Assembly: GCF_000006445.2 (NCBI RefSeq)
Contig: NC_006046.2
Span: 310,001-374,000, forward strand
DNA from: Debaryomyces hansenii CBS767
Lineage: Eukaryota; Ascomycota; Pichiomycetes; Serinales; Debaryomycetaceae
DNA length: 64,000 nt
Direction of reading: 5' to 3'
Positions within the stretch are counted from its first letter, which is position 1. Every line of letters begins with the position of its first letter. The position numbers and the translations under genes are program-made. Positions 28,630 to 39,000 of this stretch are shown piece after piece. The notes below the pieces were generated by a model. The model did no database searches, was not told the origin of the DNA, and saw only the letters and a program-made list of their open reading frames with translations.

Positions 28630-29943
28630 TTATTTTTTTTTAACTTGATAATTATAATCAAATCCGTCGTCAGCATTATTTATTGATTGATTCATGATGT
28701 ATTTCAACTCATCCTTTGCTGCTATTTCCTCTTCGTTGAAATAGTCAGAAATGCTCTTAAGAGACGTCATTCCCTTCTCTAAATCAAAATTTCTTTCTTG
28801 AGGGCTATGAGCAGTCAGCGTTGTGGAAGACCCACCAAGAGTGTTGTCGTCAATGATTTCATTAAATCCGTTTTTGAATTCACACATTGCTGGCTTGCTC
28901 AATTCTGATCTGTTACTTCCAACTCTTGTTTGGGTTGACATCTTCGAAAGTGCAAATTGACTGGTTGGACTATCATTCTTTGTCAATTGTAATAGATCTA
29001 TATGATGTGCGTCTGTCTTTGGTGATCCATTGAAGAACCGACCGAGACCAATCCTACATAATCCGTTCTTGTACATTATCAATGCGTCAGAACCTAACCC
29101 AAAAAGGAGGAACGTGATAACTGATAATGCAATATGAACCCATCTGTCATATACTATCTCAATTCCAAAATCATAAAAGAAAATCTCTCCCCAGAATTGA
29201 TTATGAATCTCCGACCAAACAAACTCTCCTTCAAACAAATCAAAGTCGGTAACGAAATAATAAACTGCCACAGGCACTAGGGCAATAACAATTAAAACGC
29301 TGAATATCAATAACCTTGCAAACCTTTTTAAATTTAATCCTGAGTTTGTGCATCTTAATATATCCTTTACGTCCTTTCTTTTTCTGAAGTATGTTACCAA
29401 CGTCAGAACAGAAAAAACAACTGCAACTGCAGCCCAGATTATATTCCACATGGAATATAATACAATCGATACTGGAGAAAGGGCATATGTTACCGTGCAC
29501 CCTCTATACTTTATAATAACATACCTTGATGTTTGAATGATGTAGTTTGTACACATAATAAAAATAGGTGTAATCAAACACATCGCCAACGATATCCACA
29601 TCTTCAACTTAGATCCATTATTCATGAAAGCCGGATATTTCGCCCATAACACCATAAATAAGTTAAATGCCAAAGCACTAATCGCACAGATCATGCCACT
29701 GGAGGATGCAGCCTCTAGCTTCATTGTCACATCACAATATCCCACACCATTATACTTCTGGTCAAAGTCTTCTCCTCCCCAGATACAAGCATTAATGAAG
29801 GAAGTCAAATTGAGGAATAGTAACCAAAATATTAAACATATTGGCGGAATATTTTTGCATTTGCAATGCCAAATGAAAGGGGGGATTAATAATACGAAAG
29901 CTATGAAAGAAAGAGCTGCTAATGTGTTCGCTTTGTCGTCCAT
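28630..29943 (-). CDS. STE3: a-factor pheromone receptor Ste3
   Basis: A 437-residue seven-transmembrane receptor of the fungal Ste3 class (GPCR class D). TM1 is LAALSFIAFVLLIPPFIWHCKCKNIP, the TM2 region NLTSFINACIWGG is typical of Ste3, and C(T)VTY before TM5, YFRKRKDVKDILRC and LNLKRFARLLIFS (third intracellular region) follow. A long cytosolic tail (about residues 300-437) is Ser/Thr-rich, suited to phosphorylation and endocytosis. The receptor binds prenylated a-factor on alpha cells and signals through the Gpa1 trimer. An Mcm1-type box lies about 220 bp upstream. It is convergent with PET112, 53 bp apart. Confidence 0.95.
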   Translation of the reverse strand: MDDKANTLAALSFIAFVLLIPPFIWHCKCKNIPPICLIFWLLFLNLTSFINACIWGGEDFDQKYNGVGYCDVTMKLEAASSSGMICAISALAFNLFMVLWAKYPAFMNNGSKLKMWISLAMCLITPIFIMCTNYIIQTSRYVIIKYRGCTVTYALSPVSIVLYSMWNIIWAAVAVVFSVLTLVTYFRKRKDVKDILRCTNSGLNLKRFARLLIFSVLIVIALVPVAVYYFVTDFDLFEGEFVWSEIHNQFWGEIFFYDFGIEIVYDRWVHIALSVITFLLFGLGSDALIMYKNGLCRIGLGRFFNGSPKTDAHHIDLLQLTKNDSPTSQFALSKMSTQTRVGSNRSELSKPAMCEFKNGFNEIIDDNTLGGSSTTLTAHSPQERNFDLEKGMTSLKSISDYFNEEEIAAKDELKYIMNQSINNADDGFDYNYQVKKK

Positions 29944-30323
29944 CTCGTTCTAATAAAACTGAAATTATTATGTATCAAAATCCCAAACTAAAATGGCAAA
30001 TGTCCCACTTTTATATCTCAAGCATGTTTCATCTACCGTATCCATTATTCTTGGTTGTATTTAGCAAAGTCATTTTATTTCATGAAGAACCTTAAATTAG
30101 ATTTATAATTTGTAGGATATGGTTCCATTCACTTACTAAAACAGTAGTTTTGCTGTTGCGACCGAATTAGGACTTTTTGCGATTTGAACGTTAACACGAC
30201 CTCTCTACAACAGTCCTCATTAAGAGTCCGTTAGCTACATTGAAGATAGATGATAAACATAATATTAATAAAGTACAAAAGTAAGCTCAGTGGCGGATAT
30301 TCATAATAAGGTGAGGTAAAGAA
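29944..30323. other. Spacer PSE1-STE3 (STE3 promoter)
   Basis: A 380-bp spacer holding the STE3 promoter (Mcm1-type box at 30162-30171) and the 3' region of PSE1. No other gene is seen. Confidence 0.6.
30162..30171 (-). promoter_or_regulatory. Mcm1-type (P-box) site before STE3
   Basis: Read on the STE3 strand this is CCTAATTCGG, a full match to the MADS-box consensus CC(Y)W3NNGG used by Mcm1. It lies about 220 bp before the STE3 ATG. In S. cerevisiae STE3 is activated by Mcm1 with Mat-alpha1 at such a site. The alpha1 half-site is not recognised. Confidence 0.55.
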
Positions 30324-33300
30324 TCAGTTAATACAAGATTTTAAAACCTCATTTGCCGAGACAATTCCGGAATACTTTGTATCTAAGAATTTTAATAATT
30401 CAATAACCTTTTGCTTCAATTCTTCGGTTTGGAATTGCTTCATTCTGTCAATGTTTTCTTCTCTACCTAAGGTTGATTCATTTATTAACTTAATTCTTTC
30501 CATTTCCTTGGTAAAAATCTTAGCTAAAATATCAACGATCTTATCGGTTTGGCTGGCAATCAATTCGTTACCAGATTCGTACAACTTGATGATCAACAGC
30601 AAAATTGGGGTATTTTCTTCAAATGCAGTTTCTAACGGTAAATGTCCTAATAATGGGCCCATAATGTGTTCCAATGGAATAGCTTGTTCATGCTTCAATG
30701 CCATACGAGCAACACAACCGCAAGAGTTTGCATATGATCTGTTGACAACATCCTTGGTTTCTTCGTCATCATCACCAGCCTTACTATCAGTCTTATTCAA
30801 TAATTGGAATAATAATTGCAAAATAGTTTGGTAAGTAGATGATAAGTCTGTAGCACTGTGTTCAATTAAAATACCGATACCATAAGCCGCATTACCCTTG
30901 ACTTCTAACGATTTATCGTTAGCTAATCTATCCGTGAAAACTTCAAGTAATTGTTGAGTGGCCTGGTTACTTTCCTTCAAACCAGAGGAAATTTCAGCCA
31001 AGGCACCGATAGCACTCACTCTCTTATTCTTAGATTTAGAATTAACTTGTGATAAAATTATGTCTTTAAAAGAAACAAAAATCTTGTTGAAATCACTACC
31101 TAAGGTGACAGATAAGTTAACTAAAACTTCTAAAGTAGATTCAAACAATAAGGCTTCAGTTTCAGAAGTATCTTCCTCATCGGCTGGACCTTCTTCATCT
31201 TCAATTTGGCATGGATGTTCACTCTTTAAGATGTTCATTAATTGAACGCATAATCTTTCTAAGAATGAAGCTTCACTTGCATTATCAATAACAGTGATAG
31301 GACCTAACATGAAGATAGAATCAGATAAGTTATCTAAGATACATGCTACCATAGTCAACTCGAACTCTTCTTCTAAGTTAGTAATAGCAATTTCTCTAAC
31401 TTTTTGAACTAATTGTAAGATAGAGCTATCAACATATGGTTGTTGAGGAACACCCTTTGGTGCCTTGAAATCTTCACCATATTGAGCTTTAAACATAGCT
31501 CTTAAGATCTTCCATAATGCACTCATAGAAGCTTCTCTCATACCGTATGAGTTGTCAATTTGGTCGGCTAAAGTTTTAACAGATTGTTCAACATACTTAG
31601 CGAAATCTTTTCCAGTACCGATAGCTAATTCTGATAAGGCAACAGAAGCAATTTCTTTTTCAATGGTGATACCTGTGTGAACATTAAATTTATTTTCCAA
31701 ATCTTCTTCTTCACCTTCGAATTCATCCTCTCCATCCATATTGAATGTGAATTCCTCTTGTTCTAAACATTTGAGGATTTCAGGAACGATTTGGTCCAAG
31801 AATCCAGCAAATTCAGCACCGTAAACCTTTGCCATATTAGAGATAAAAGCAAAACCCGATTCTCTGATTCTTGAATGTTCTGAACTCAAAGAATTGTAAG
31901 CAGCTTCAACTAATGGCTTAGCGTATGATGAGAAGGATTCTGAACCAACGGCTCTAGCCATAGTAGAAATGTTTTCGAATGTTAAGGCTCTTAATTCAAT
32001 ATCTTCTTCAGTCATACCTTCGGTGTCAGCTGCATTTGCAATAAATGGCTCTAAGTATTGAATAGAGTTGTTGAAGTAAGGAGTGAAACCCTTACCACCG
32101 GCATAAGCAGTAGAACCAATGGCTGAAACAATGGCTGATTTTAATGAAGATGAATTGGCTTGTTGTAACATATGGAATAATTTGTTCATTAATGCTTCCA
32201 AGTATTGACCAATGGCATCGTGGCTCATGAATTCAATCAAACCATCCAAAGCAAAACAAGCATATTTGTAAGCCATGACAGAAGTAGCTGAATCAATGAT
32301 ATCGATGATGAGAGGTAATAAATCTTTGTGGAAATCGGCCACGGCGTCTTGAAGTTCAGAAGTTAATTGAGATAATGATCTTAAGGCAGCGACTCTAACA
32401 ATAATTTCAGGGTCCTTTAAACCATTTATTAAAGCAGGAATGATTTTGTTGATTTGAGTGGAGAAAAAATCTGGTGCACCACTAGAGGCAACACCGATGC
32501 ATAACAAACCAGCTCTTCTTTCGAATGCATTTGAGGAGGTCAACATATTGTTTAAGTTATCGAATAATGGATTAATAACTTGAGATGGAGGTAATTCAGC
32601 GGATAACATAGCAATAAGTCTTAAACCTAATGTTGCAGGAGAATTTTCTTCGTTTTCGTTTTCTTCGTTTTCGTTTTCTAATTCGTCTTCAACATCAATT
32701 TCTTCGGAAGCAATCTTAGCTGCGATTAAAGTGATTTGCGGTCCTAATTTATTTGAAGAAATCTTAGACTTTCTTAAAGAAACACAAGAAATCAAAAATT
32801 GCAAACCAAAAGTTCTATATTCTTCATCTAATTGAGTATTAGCAGCAATTTCAGAAACAAATTTAATCAAGTTCACTAAGTGATCACCGATCAATTTTGA
32901 ATCGAGGAAAATCAAACTGTGGAAAACATTGAAAACATCCTTGGCCTTTTCATTGTCATCGTTGCTAACAACTTCCTTCAAGACTTCAACCATACCTGGG
33001 ATGGTGTCTCTAAACTTGGAGGCTAATTGGTTATTGATTTCTGCGTCTTCTTCAATAAATTGGGAAACGACATCTAATGACAAAACAGCATTAACCCTAA
33101 TATCTCTGGAAGTTTGATCGGTTAATAAATTTCCAAAAAGAGACAAGAAGTCACTAACGTGTGGGAGTAAAGCTGGGACTTGAGTTTCCAACAAGGTATA
33201 TAAAGTGTAAACTGCCATTTCCTTTGTTTGAGCGTTGGTGTCTTGAATAGACTTCACCAAAACTGGTAACAATTCTGGCCATTCGTTGTTTTCTAAATCA

Positions 33301-33641
33301 ACTTCACCAATTGAAGCAACAACTCTGGCGGAAGAATGTCTAATAAGCTTAGAGGATTGAGTGAAAGTGTTATTCAACATAGATTCTCTAATTTGTGGCT
33401 TCAATGAAGCATCAACACCTTCCCAGTTAGTCAAAACTAACTTTCTAGCTTCAACCGCTGCTAATTGCTTCAATTGGTCATCTTGAGCGTTTTGCAAAAT
33501 GTGAAGTAACGAAGGTAACGCTAATGGACTGGTGTAAAATTCCTTGGTCAATTTGGTAACAGCCTGTTTAATAGCGGTGGAATCAGGAACCAAAGTTTGT
33601 TTTAAAGTTTCCTCCAAAGAGGAAATATATTGAGCATCCAT
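30324..33641 (-). CDS. PSE1: Karyopherin beta-3 importin Pse1/Kap121
   Basis: A 1105-residue HEAT-repeat importin-beta. The first helices (SLEETLKQTLVPDSTAIKQAVTKLTKEFY) and repeated blocks such as AAVEARKLV, SARVVASIGEVDL, ERRAGLLCIGVASSGAPDFF and VYGAEFAGFLDQIVPEILKCLEQEE are typical of Kap121/importin-5. Acidic loops occur near residues 317-333 (ENENEENENEE) and 630-655. Pse1 imports many cargoes, including transcription factors and ribosomal proteins, by RanGTP-regulated binding. Length is close to the 1089 residues in yeast. Confidence 0.95.
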   Translation of the reverse strand: MDAQYISSLEETLKQTLVPDSTAIKQAVTKLTKEFYTSPLALPSLLHILQNAQDDQLKQLAAVEARKLVLTNWEGVDASLKPQIRESMLNNTFTQSSKLIRHSSARVVASIGEVDLENNEWPELLPVLVKSIQDTNAQTKEMAVYTLYTLLETQVPALLPHVSDFLSLFGNLLTDQTSRDIRVNAVLSLDVVSQFIEEDAEINNQLASKFRDTIPGMVEVLKEVVSNDDNEKAKDVFNVFHSLIFLDSKLIGDHLVNLIKFVSEIAANTQLDEEYRTFGLQFLISCVSLRKSKISSNKLGPQITLIAAKIASEEIDVEDELENENEENENEENSPATLGLRLIAMLSAELPPSQVINPLFDNLNNMLTSSNAFERRAGLLCIGVASSGAPDFFSTQINKIIPALINGLKDPEIIVRVAALRSLSQLTSELQDAVADFHKDLLPLIIDIIDSATSVMAYKYACFALDGLIEFMSHDAIGQYLEALMNKLFHMLQQANSSSLKSAIVSAIGSTAYAGGKGFTPYFNNSIQYLEPFIANAADTEGMTEEDIELRALTFENISTMARAVGSESFSSYAKPLVEAAYNSLSSEHSRIRESGFAFISNMAKVYGAEFAGFLDQIVPEILKCLEQEEFTFNMDGEDEFEGEEEDLENKFNVHTGITIEKEIASVALSELAIGTGKDFAKYVEQSVKTLADQIDNSYGMREASMSALWKILRAMFKAQYGEDFKAPKGVPQQPYVDSSILQLVQKVREIAITNLEEEFELTMVACILDNLSDSIFMLGPITVIDNASEASFLERLCVQLMNILKSEHPCQIEDEEGPADEEDTSETEALLFESTLEVLVNLSVTLGSDFNKIFVSFKDIILSQVNSKSKNKRVSAIGALAEISSGLKESNQATQQLLEVFTDRLANDKSLEVKGNAAYGIGILIEHSATDLSSTYQTILQLLFQLLNKTDSKAGDDDEETKDVVNRSYANSCGCVARMALKHEQAIPLEHIMGPLLGHLPLETAFEENTPILLLIIKLYESGNELIASQTDKIVDILAKIFTKEMERIKLINESTLGREENIDRMKQFQTEELKQKVIELLKFLDTKYSGIVSANEVLKSCIN

Positions 33642-33960
33642 GTTGGAGAGCTATAGTAATCACAAGATTCTTGAATGAATAACAGAATTTTTATTGAATA
33701 TACCGATCTTCCTTCTTAAAAAGTTCAAAAAAAAATTCTGAGATGACGATCACGTGAGTTGGTTCTTCTCTTCGTATTGGATTCGTAGATGGGACCAGGA
33801 ACTAACGGGTCTTCTATAGTAGCAGTATAGTAGGCGTGATGAAGTTGGGGTGGTGTATTTGGAATGGCATACTCTAATTTAGAATAACTTTTTTGTAGCT
33901 TTGAATAATTTTGTTTTCGTTAATATACAAATTACTATATTCTATCTATACACGAGACAT
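33642..33960. other. Spacer FAL1-PSE1 (PSE1 promoter)
   Basis: A 319-bp spacer. TCACGTGA at 33750-33757 lies about 110 bp before the PSE1 ATG; an A-rich run precedes it. Nothing else is recognised. Confidence 0.55.
33750..33757. promoter_or_regulatory. TCACGTGA palindrome before PSE1
   Basis: A perfect 8-bp palindrome with CACGTG core about 110 bp upstream of the PSE1 start. Cbf1-type binding is inferred. Confidence 0.45.
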
Positions 33961-35160
33961 TTACATGATGTCATTAACATTGACAGGCATTTCCTTAATC
34001 CTGATACGGTAGAAACGTTCTATATCACGTAGTTCGTCCACATCTTCTTTTGTTACCAAGTTAATTGCAACACCTTTTCTACCAAATCTACCAGATCTTC
34101 CAATTCTATGGACGTAGTTTTCTTTATCGGTAGGTAAATCATAGTTAATGACTAACGAGACCTGTTGCACATCAATTCCCCTGGCCCACACGTCAGTGGA
34201 AATTAAGACACGAGAGTTTCCTGTTCTGAAATCATTCATGATTGAGTCTCTCTCGTCCTGCTTCATGTCACCATGCATGGCGACAACTGTGAAATTTGCC
34301 TTCTTCATTTGATCGGTAAGCCAGTTAACCTTTACCTTCGTATTGCAGAAAATGACCGCTTGCGTGATAGTTAAAGAGTCGTATAGATCACAAAGGGTAT
34401 CGAATTTCCAGTCTTCTTTCTCACATTGTATATGATACTGTTTGATTCCCTCCAAGGTAATATCGTCTCTCTTCACAAGAATCTTCACCGGATCGGTGGT
34501 AAACTTCCCGGTGACTTCAAGAACTTCTCTCGATAAGGTGGCACTAACAACAACCACTTGAACACCAGGTGGTAAATATCTGTAAATTTCGTAAATCTGC
34601 TCCTTGAAACCTTTTGTCATCAACTCATCTGCCTCATCTAAAATCATCATTTTAATATTACGGGTGGCAAGATTACGTCTCTTAATCATGTCAACTACTC
34701 TTCCGGGAGTACCACTCACGATCTGTTGACCTTGTTGTAACTTTTTAATATCCTCGCCAACATGAGTTCCACCAATACACGCATGTGTATGTACATTCAT
34801 ATAGTCTCCTAGATGCTTCACCACACTCTGAATCTGTTGTGCCAATTCTCTGGTTGGTGACAAAATAAGTGCCTGGCAATCTTTGGACTTCGTATCGATT
34901 ACCTCCAACATACCAATAGAAAAAGTTGCAGTCTTACCTGTTCCCGATTGTGCTTGGGCTATAGTATCTTTACCACTTATAATCTGCATGATAGCACGAG
35001 ACTGAATAGCAGAGGGTGCTTCAAACCCGTAGCCATATATACCTTTAAGTAAGTCAGTTTTCAAATTCATACTTTCAAAAGTTGCATGGACTTTGATGTT
35101 CTTGGTGGATTTAGCACTAAACTCCAATTCATTGTCGACGTCTCTATCAAAATCATCCAT
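33961..35160 (-). CDS. FAL1: DEAD-box RNA helicase Fal1
   Basis: A 399-residue eIF4A-like helicase. Motifs: Q-motif region [12 protein letters not shown], Walker A AQSGTGKT (70-77), PTRELAQQ (102-109), DEAD (175-178), SAT, and [13 protein letters not shown] near the end. The length and the start [14 protein letters not shown] match Fal1, which acts in early 18S rRNA processing, rather than eIF4A (Tif1). The yeast eIF4AIII relatives are also close, so orthology rests partly on synteny: DAS2 is the divergent neighbour, as FAL1 (YDR021W) and DAS2 (YDR020C) are adjacent in S. cerevisiae. A PAC-like GATGAG (35212-35217) lies in the shared promoter. Confidence 0.94.
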
Positions 35161-35211
35161 ATTGGTCTATTATTGTTTTGTATTATATGGCCTTTATGAA
35201 ATGTTTTAGGA

Positions 35212-35217
35212 GATGAG
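35212..35217 (+). promoter_or_regulatory. PAC-like GATGAG in FAL1/DAS2 promoter
   Basis: A GATGAG core in the 130-bp divergent promoter of FAL1, a ribosome-biogenesis gene. It may serve either direction. It is a short motif, so chance occurrence is likely enough. Confidence 0.3.
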
Positions 35218-35290
35218 CTTTTGGAATATCGCGATGCCATATTTCACTTTCGATGTCTGTACTTAAACCTTAAATATTTACACCATACTG

Positions 35291-36028
35291 ATGTCTGAAG
35301 GAGGACCCATTATTATATTAATTGGAGGTGGACATGCTGCCGGTAAGAAAACCACTGCCAATTTATTGAAAGAAGAACTTCGTTTTTCTCTTCCAGATGT
35401 TGATCTTAATATAGAAATAATTGATCTAGATGACTATAAGGAGGATGAAGCTAAACGAGAATATTCCACTTCAAAGTCAGCAGCTATCACGCTACCAGAT
35501 AATTCTGATGTTAACTATCCTCCTTTAAAACCTTCTCGGTTCAATTTTGACAAATTAAGGGAATATTTGTTAAGTGGTGCTAAGGTTACTCTGAAGTCAC
35601 AACAAAAGATTCTTATTGTTCATGGGTTATACGCTTTGTATGATAAGCAAGTACGTGATATATCACACATAAAGGTTTTTCTTACAAGTGATCCTGATAC
35701 AAGGTTAATTCGTTGGATTAGAAGAGATGTTTTGGACCTAAACAAAAATAAATCACTAGAATCGGTCATCAATGCTTACCTTCAGGGTGCTAGGGCAGAG
35801 ATGAGTGACTTCATCTTTCCAACTAAGGAATTTGCCGATGTTATTATGCCAAAAGGAGCAGAAAAAAATGCTATTGGGCTAATAGTTGATGGCGTAATGC
35901 TGTTATTGCCAGAAGAAGATCAACCTCAGAATATATTCTTACCTCGTACCAATAACCTTAGACCCACAGTCAGTTTTGATAGTGAAAAATTTGATGGTCA
36001 GAAAGGAAAGTTCTACGAGATAAGCTAA
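35291..36028 (+). CDS. DAS2: Uridine kinase-like P-loop protein Das2
   Basis: A 245-residue protein of the uridine kinase/phosphoribulokinase family. The P-loop is GGGHAAGKKT (12-21), followed by EIIDLDDYKEDE (substrate side), FDKLREYL, ILIVHGLYALYDKQV and FLTSDPDTRLIRWIRRDVLD (LID-type Arg region). It lacks the usual GGSASGKT form of true uridine kinases, as does Das2 (YDR020C, 232 residues), whose activity in yeast is unproven. The start codon lies 130 bp from that of FAL1. Confidence 0.85.
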   Translation: MSEGGPIIILIGGGHAAGKKTTANLLKEELRFSLPDVDLNIEIIDLDDYKEDEAKREYSTSKSAAITLPDNSDVNYPPLKPSRFNFDKLREYLLSGAKVTLKSQQKILIVHGLYALYDKQVRDISHIKVFLTSDPDTRLIRWIRRDVLDLNKNKSLESVINAYLQGARAEMSDFIFPTKEFADVIMPKGAEKNAIGLIVDGVMLLLPEEDQPQNIFLPRTNNLRPTVSFDSEKFDGQKGKFYEIS

Positions 36029-36096
36029 TACGAATGCATCCGTTACGAGGTTTATTTCTCTAATTTTATTATTATTATTTATGTAAAATACAAGTG

Positions 36097-39000
36097 TTAA
36101 ATTAAAATTCCATTATCTTTAACAATATCATGAATTGGATCATTTTCAATTGAATATTCAGTCAAATCCCTTATTTTATCACTCGAAATTAGTTCTCTCA
36201 ACTTCTTATCAGAATTATACCAGTGTTCGATCAAATAGCTCATTTCATTTGATTTTAAATTGTTTGTAAATCCAGGAAATATTTCAAATGTGTTATGCTC
36301 AATTAGCGATTTCATGATGTAGTATAACTTGTCGTATCCAACGCCAGATTTCACAAAGATATCAACTATTATACCCTTTGGTGGTGTTTGAGTCACTGGA
36401 TCTTCTTCAATGGCTTCCTGAATATATTTACATACCAATTTTATCAATTCATCAATTGGGAAAACTAAGTCGTTCGACGATAATTTAGGACCAATAATGT
36501 TGAATACATTATTCAACACAATATAGATGGGTTCCTGTTTCCTTTTATCTGTAATTAAAAATTCATGAAAAATTCTTTCAAAAAACAATTCCCATCTCTT
36601 CAATATGTCATCTGTATTCTTATAATCAGAAACTTTAAAGATTAATAAACATAAATCGTAGTATCCTAATGGATCCGTATAATTGTTGAATAAGTCACTA
36701 ATATTCAAAATCTTATAATCTAACGACGAAACAGCAACTTCTTTGTTTTGCTTGCTAATTCTATCGTCAGCCCTGATCGCAGTTAGTATATCTAACTGGA
36801 CATTTGCAACGTCAAACAATTCTTGGATTGTTGAAGATAATTGAATCATCTTTTGTCTTAAATTTGGAGGGCATGCGCAGTTGCAGAATCCATTGGCTCG
36901 GGATAAATATTCGATTCTTTGGTTTAATGTCAATTTAAATTCTGAAATCGATAATGAATATAATATACTTGCCGCACCAAAATAGTTCTCTCTCTTCGCG
37001 TGGTATAACCATAATAAATCACTCAATGCTAAGTTATTCTCTGACTTTTCTTCCAAAAATGGTAAGATGTATGGTGTACTGATTTCTAATAATCGTTCAC
37101 TTACATCCTGGTTAATGAACCACTGGTAAAATTCATAATGGAACGATTTATCCTGCGCCGCAAAACATGTCTCATAAGCAGCATCTCTTATTTCAATAAA
37201 CTCGTTAATAGCTAACTGATGACCGGTTTCAGTTATTTTAATTGCTCTCAAATCAATTCTGGTTAAGATTTTGAAGATCAAATCATATAACTGTATCTTT
37301 TTCTTACTATTTTCAACAGATTTAGAATTCGTGTTACCATTATCGATGAGAATATTTGCTTTTCCAGCTGTTGATGGATTATTTAAACTAGTGTTATTGA
37401 CTAATTTGTAAGCAAGTTTCAACAAAAGCTCTATTGCACCAGTATAGAATTCTAAATCTAACATGATATTAATGGAGTTTTCAATATTCTCCAATGTTAA
37501 CGATTCATACGCTTCTTCAAATAAGACAACAGCATTCTTTAAACATTTAATTCTCAAGTCATAATCTCTTGTGCCGATATTCTTTGCTCTTGTTAAATTT
37601 TCAATTGCTTTGAAGATGAAGACATCGTCAGTGGAACAGAAAGATCCACAACGATCTTGTAATGACGACGCGATTAAGTCTATGGATCCTCCTTTCAAGA
37701 TATTTTTGTTGATGATAGATGACAATAAATCTTTAATTAAATTTTTAACATCACGAGTAGGCAATAATAGATCTTTAAACGATAATGTTAACAAGTTTAA
37801 TTGGTTTGTCACAGAGAAAAACCTCAAAATATCATTGAAAGTTGTTTGGTTTATTTGGGATTCTTCAATTAGGACCATCAAGAATGATAAAGCTTCTTTC
37901 ATAGAGTTCAATGATTTCAAAATTGATGTGAATGCAATGTGTTCAGCACGTAAGCATACTTCATTCTCAAACTTACTAGGGTCAGAGCTATAGTTAGGGG
38001 CATTCAAACCCTGAATGTTATTTCCATTTTCAACGAAGAATTCAATTAAAACTATCATTGAACCTATAAAAAATTCAACTTGGTTTTTATCGATATTCAA
38101 ACCTTGGATCAATAAGTTATCATCCTTCACAGACGACAAGTCAATTTGACCATTATTCATTCTTTTGATATATGGTAGCATTGTAAATACTTTGCGGTTC
38201 CAAAAATCTCTAAATAATCTGGATATCAATAAGCAGGTACCATAAAACCTATCACTTAAAATGACTTGTTCAACTGTTGGATGTGAAACTAATAATTTAT
38301 CAGCTTGTTGTTGTGGTAATTGGGAACCTAACACGGAACTTGTAGATTGAGGAGGTGGGGAAGTATTTAAAGGATGTAAATTATCTTGGTTATTCAATAA
38401 TCTTGCATTGTTACCACACGTTGAAAATAACATTTGAGCCTTTCTTTTGAACAAATTGTTAGCATTGTGATGTCCATAGGAGCAAGATAAATATAACAAG
38501 CTTGAGCAGGTTTCTTCATAACCATTTTCTTCGATAAAATTCTCAATAGTTTCATCATTTAACGATTTTAAAATTTGGTCAGATGTTTTTAACTGATAAA
38601 TCACTATTCCAAAATTGGTCAAAATTGCAAACTTTAACGGCTCTCTTGTGTACTGGCTTGCAAGAATATTGGCGTATCCATTTGGTGTATCGGTGGCATT
38701 CATGGAAGGAGTTAATTGAATAATATCATGAATGTATGTGAATGATGTATCATCATCAGAGCCGAATTTTATAAACTCTGCATCTTCAACAAGCTTATTG
38801 TTCTTCTTTAAAAATCCATAGTTTGCAGTACAGATGAAAAGTTTATCAGACTTTTTAGTTCTCTTAACACACATGAAGATACCAGGACTAATGATCTTAC
38901 TATACTTTGTGTTTTTCAATAATTGTGACTTTTGTTGATTTGCAATCAATTGAGATAAATATTGTTTACTTCTTGTGAATGCATCCAATTCAGAATTCAA

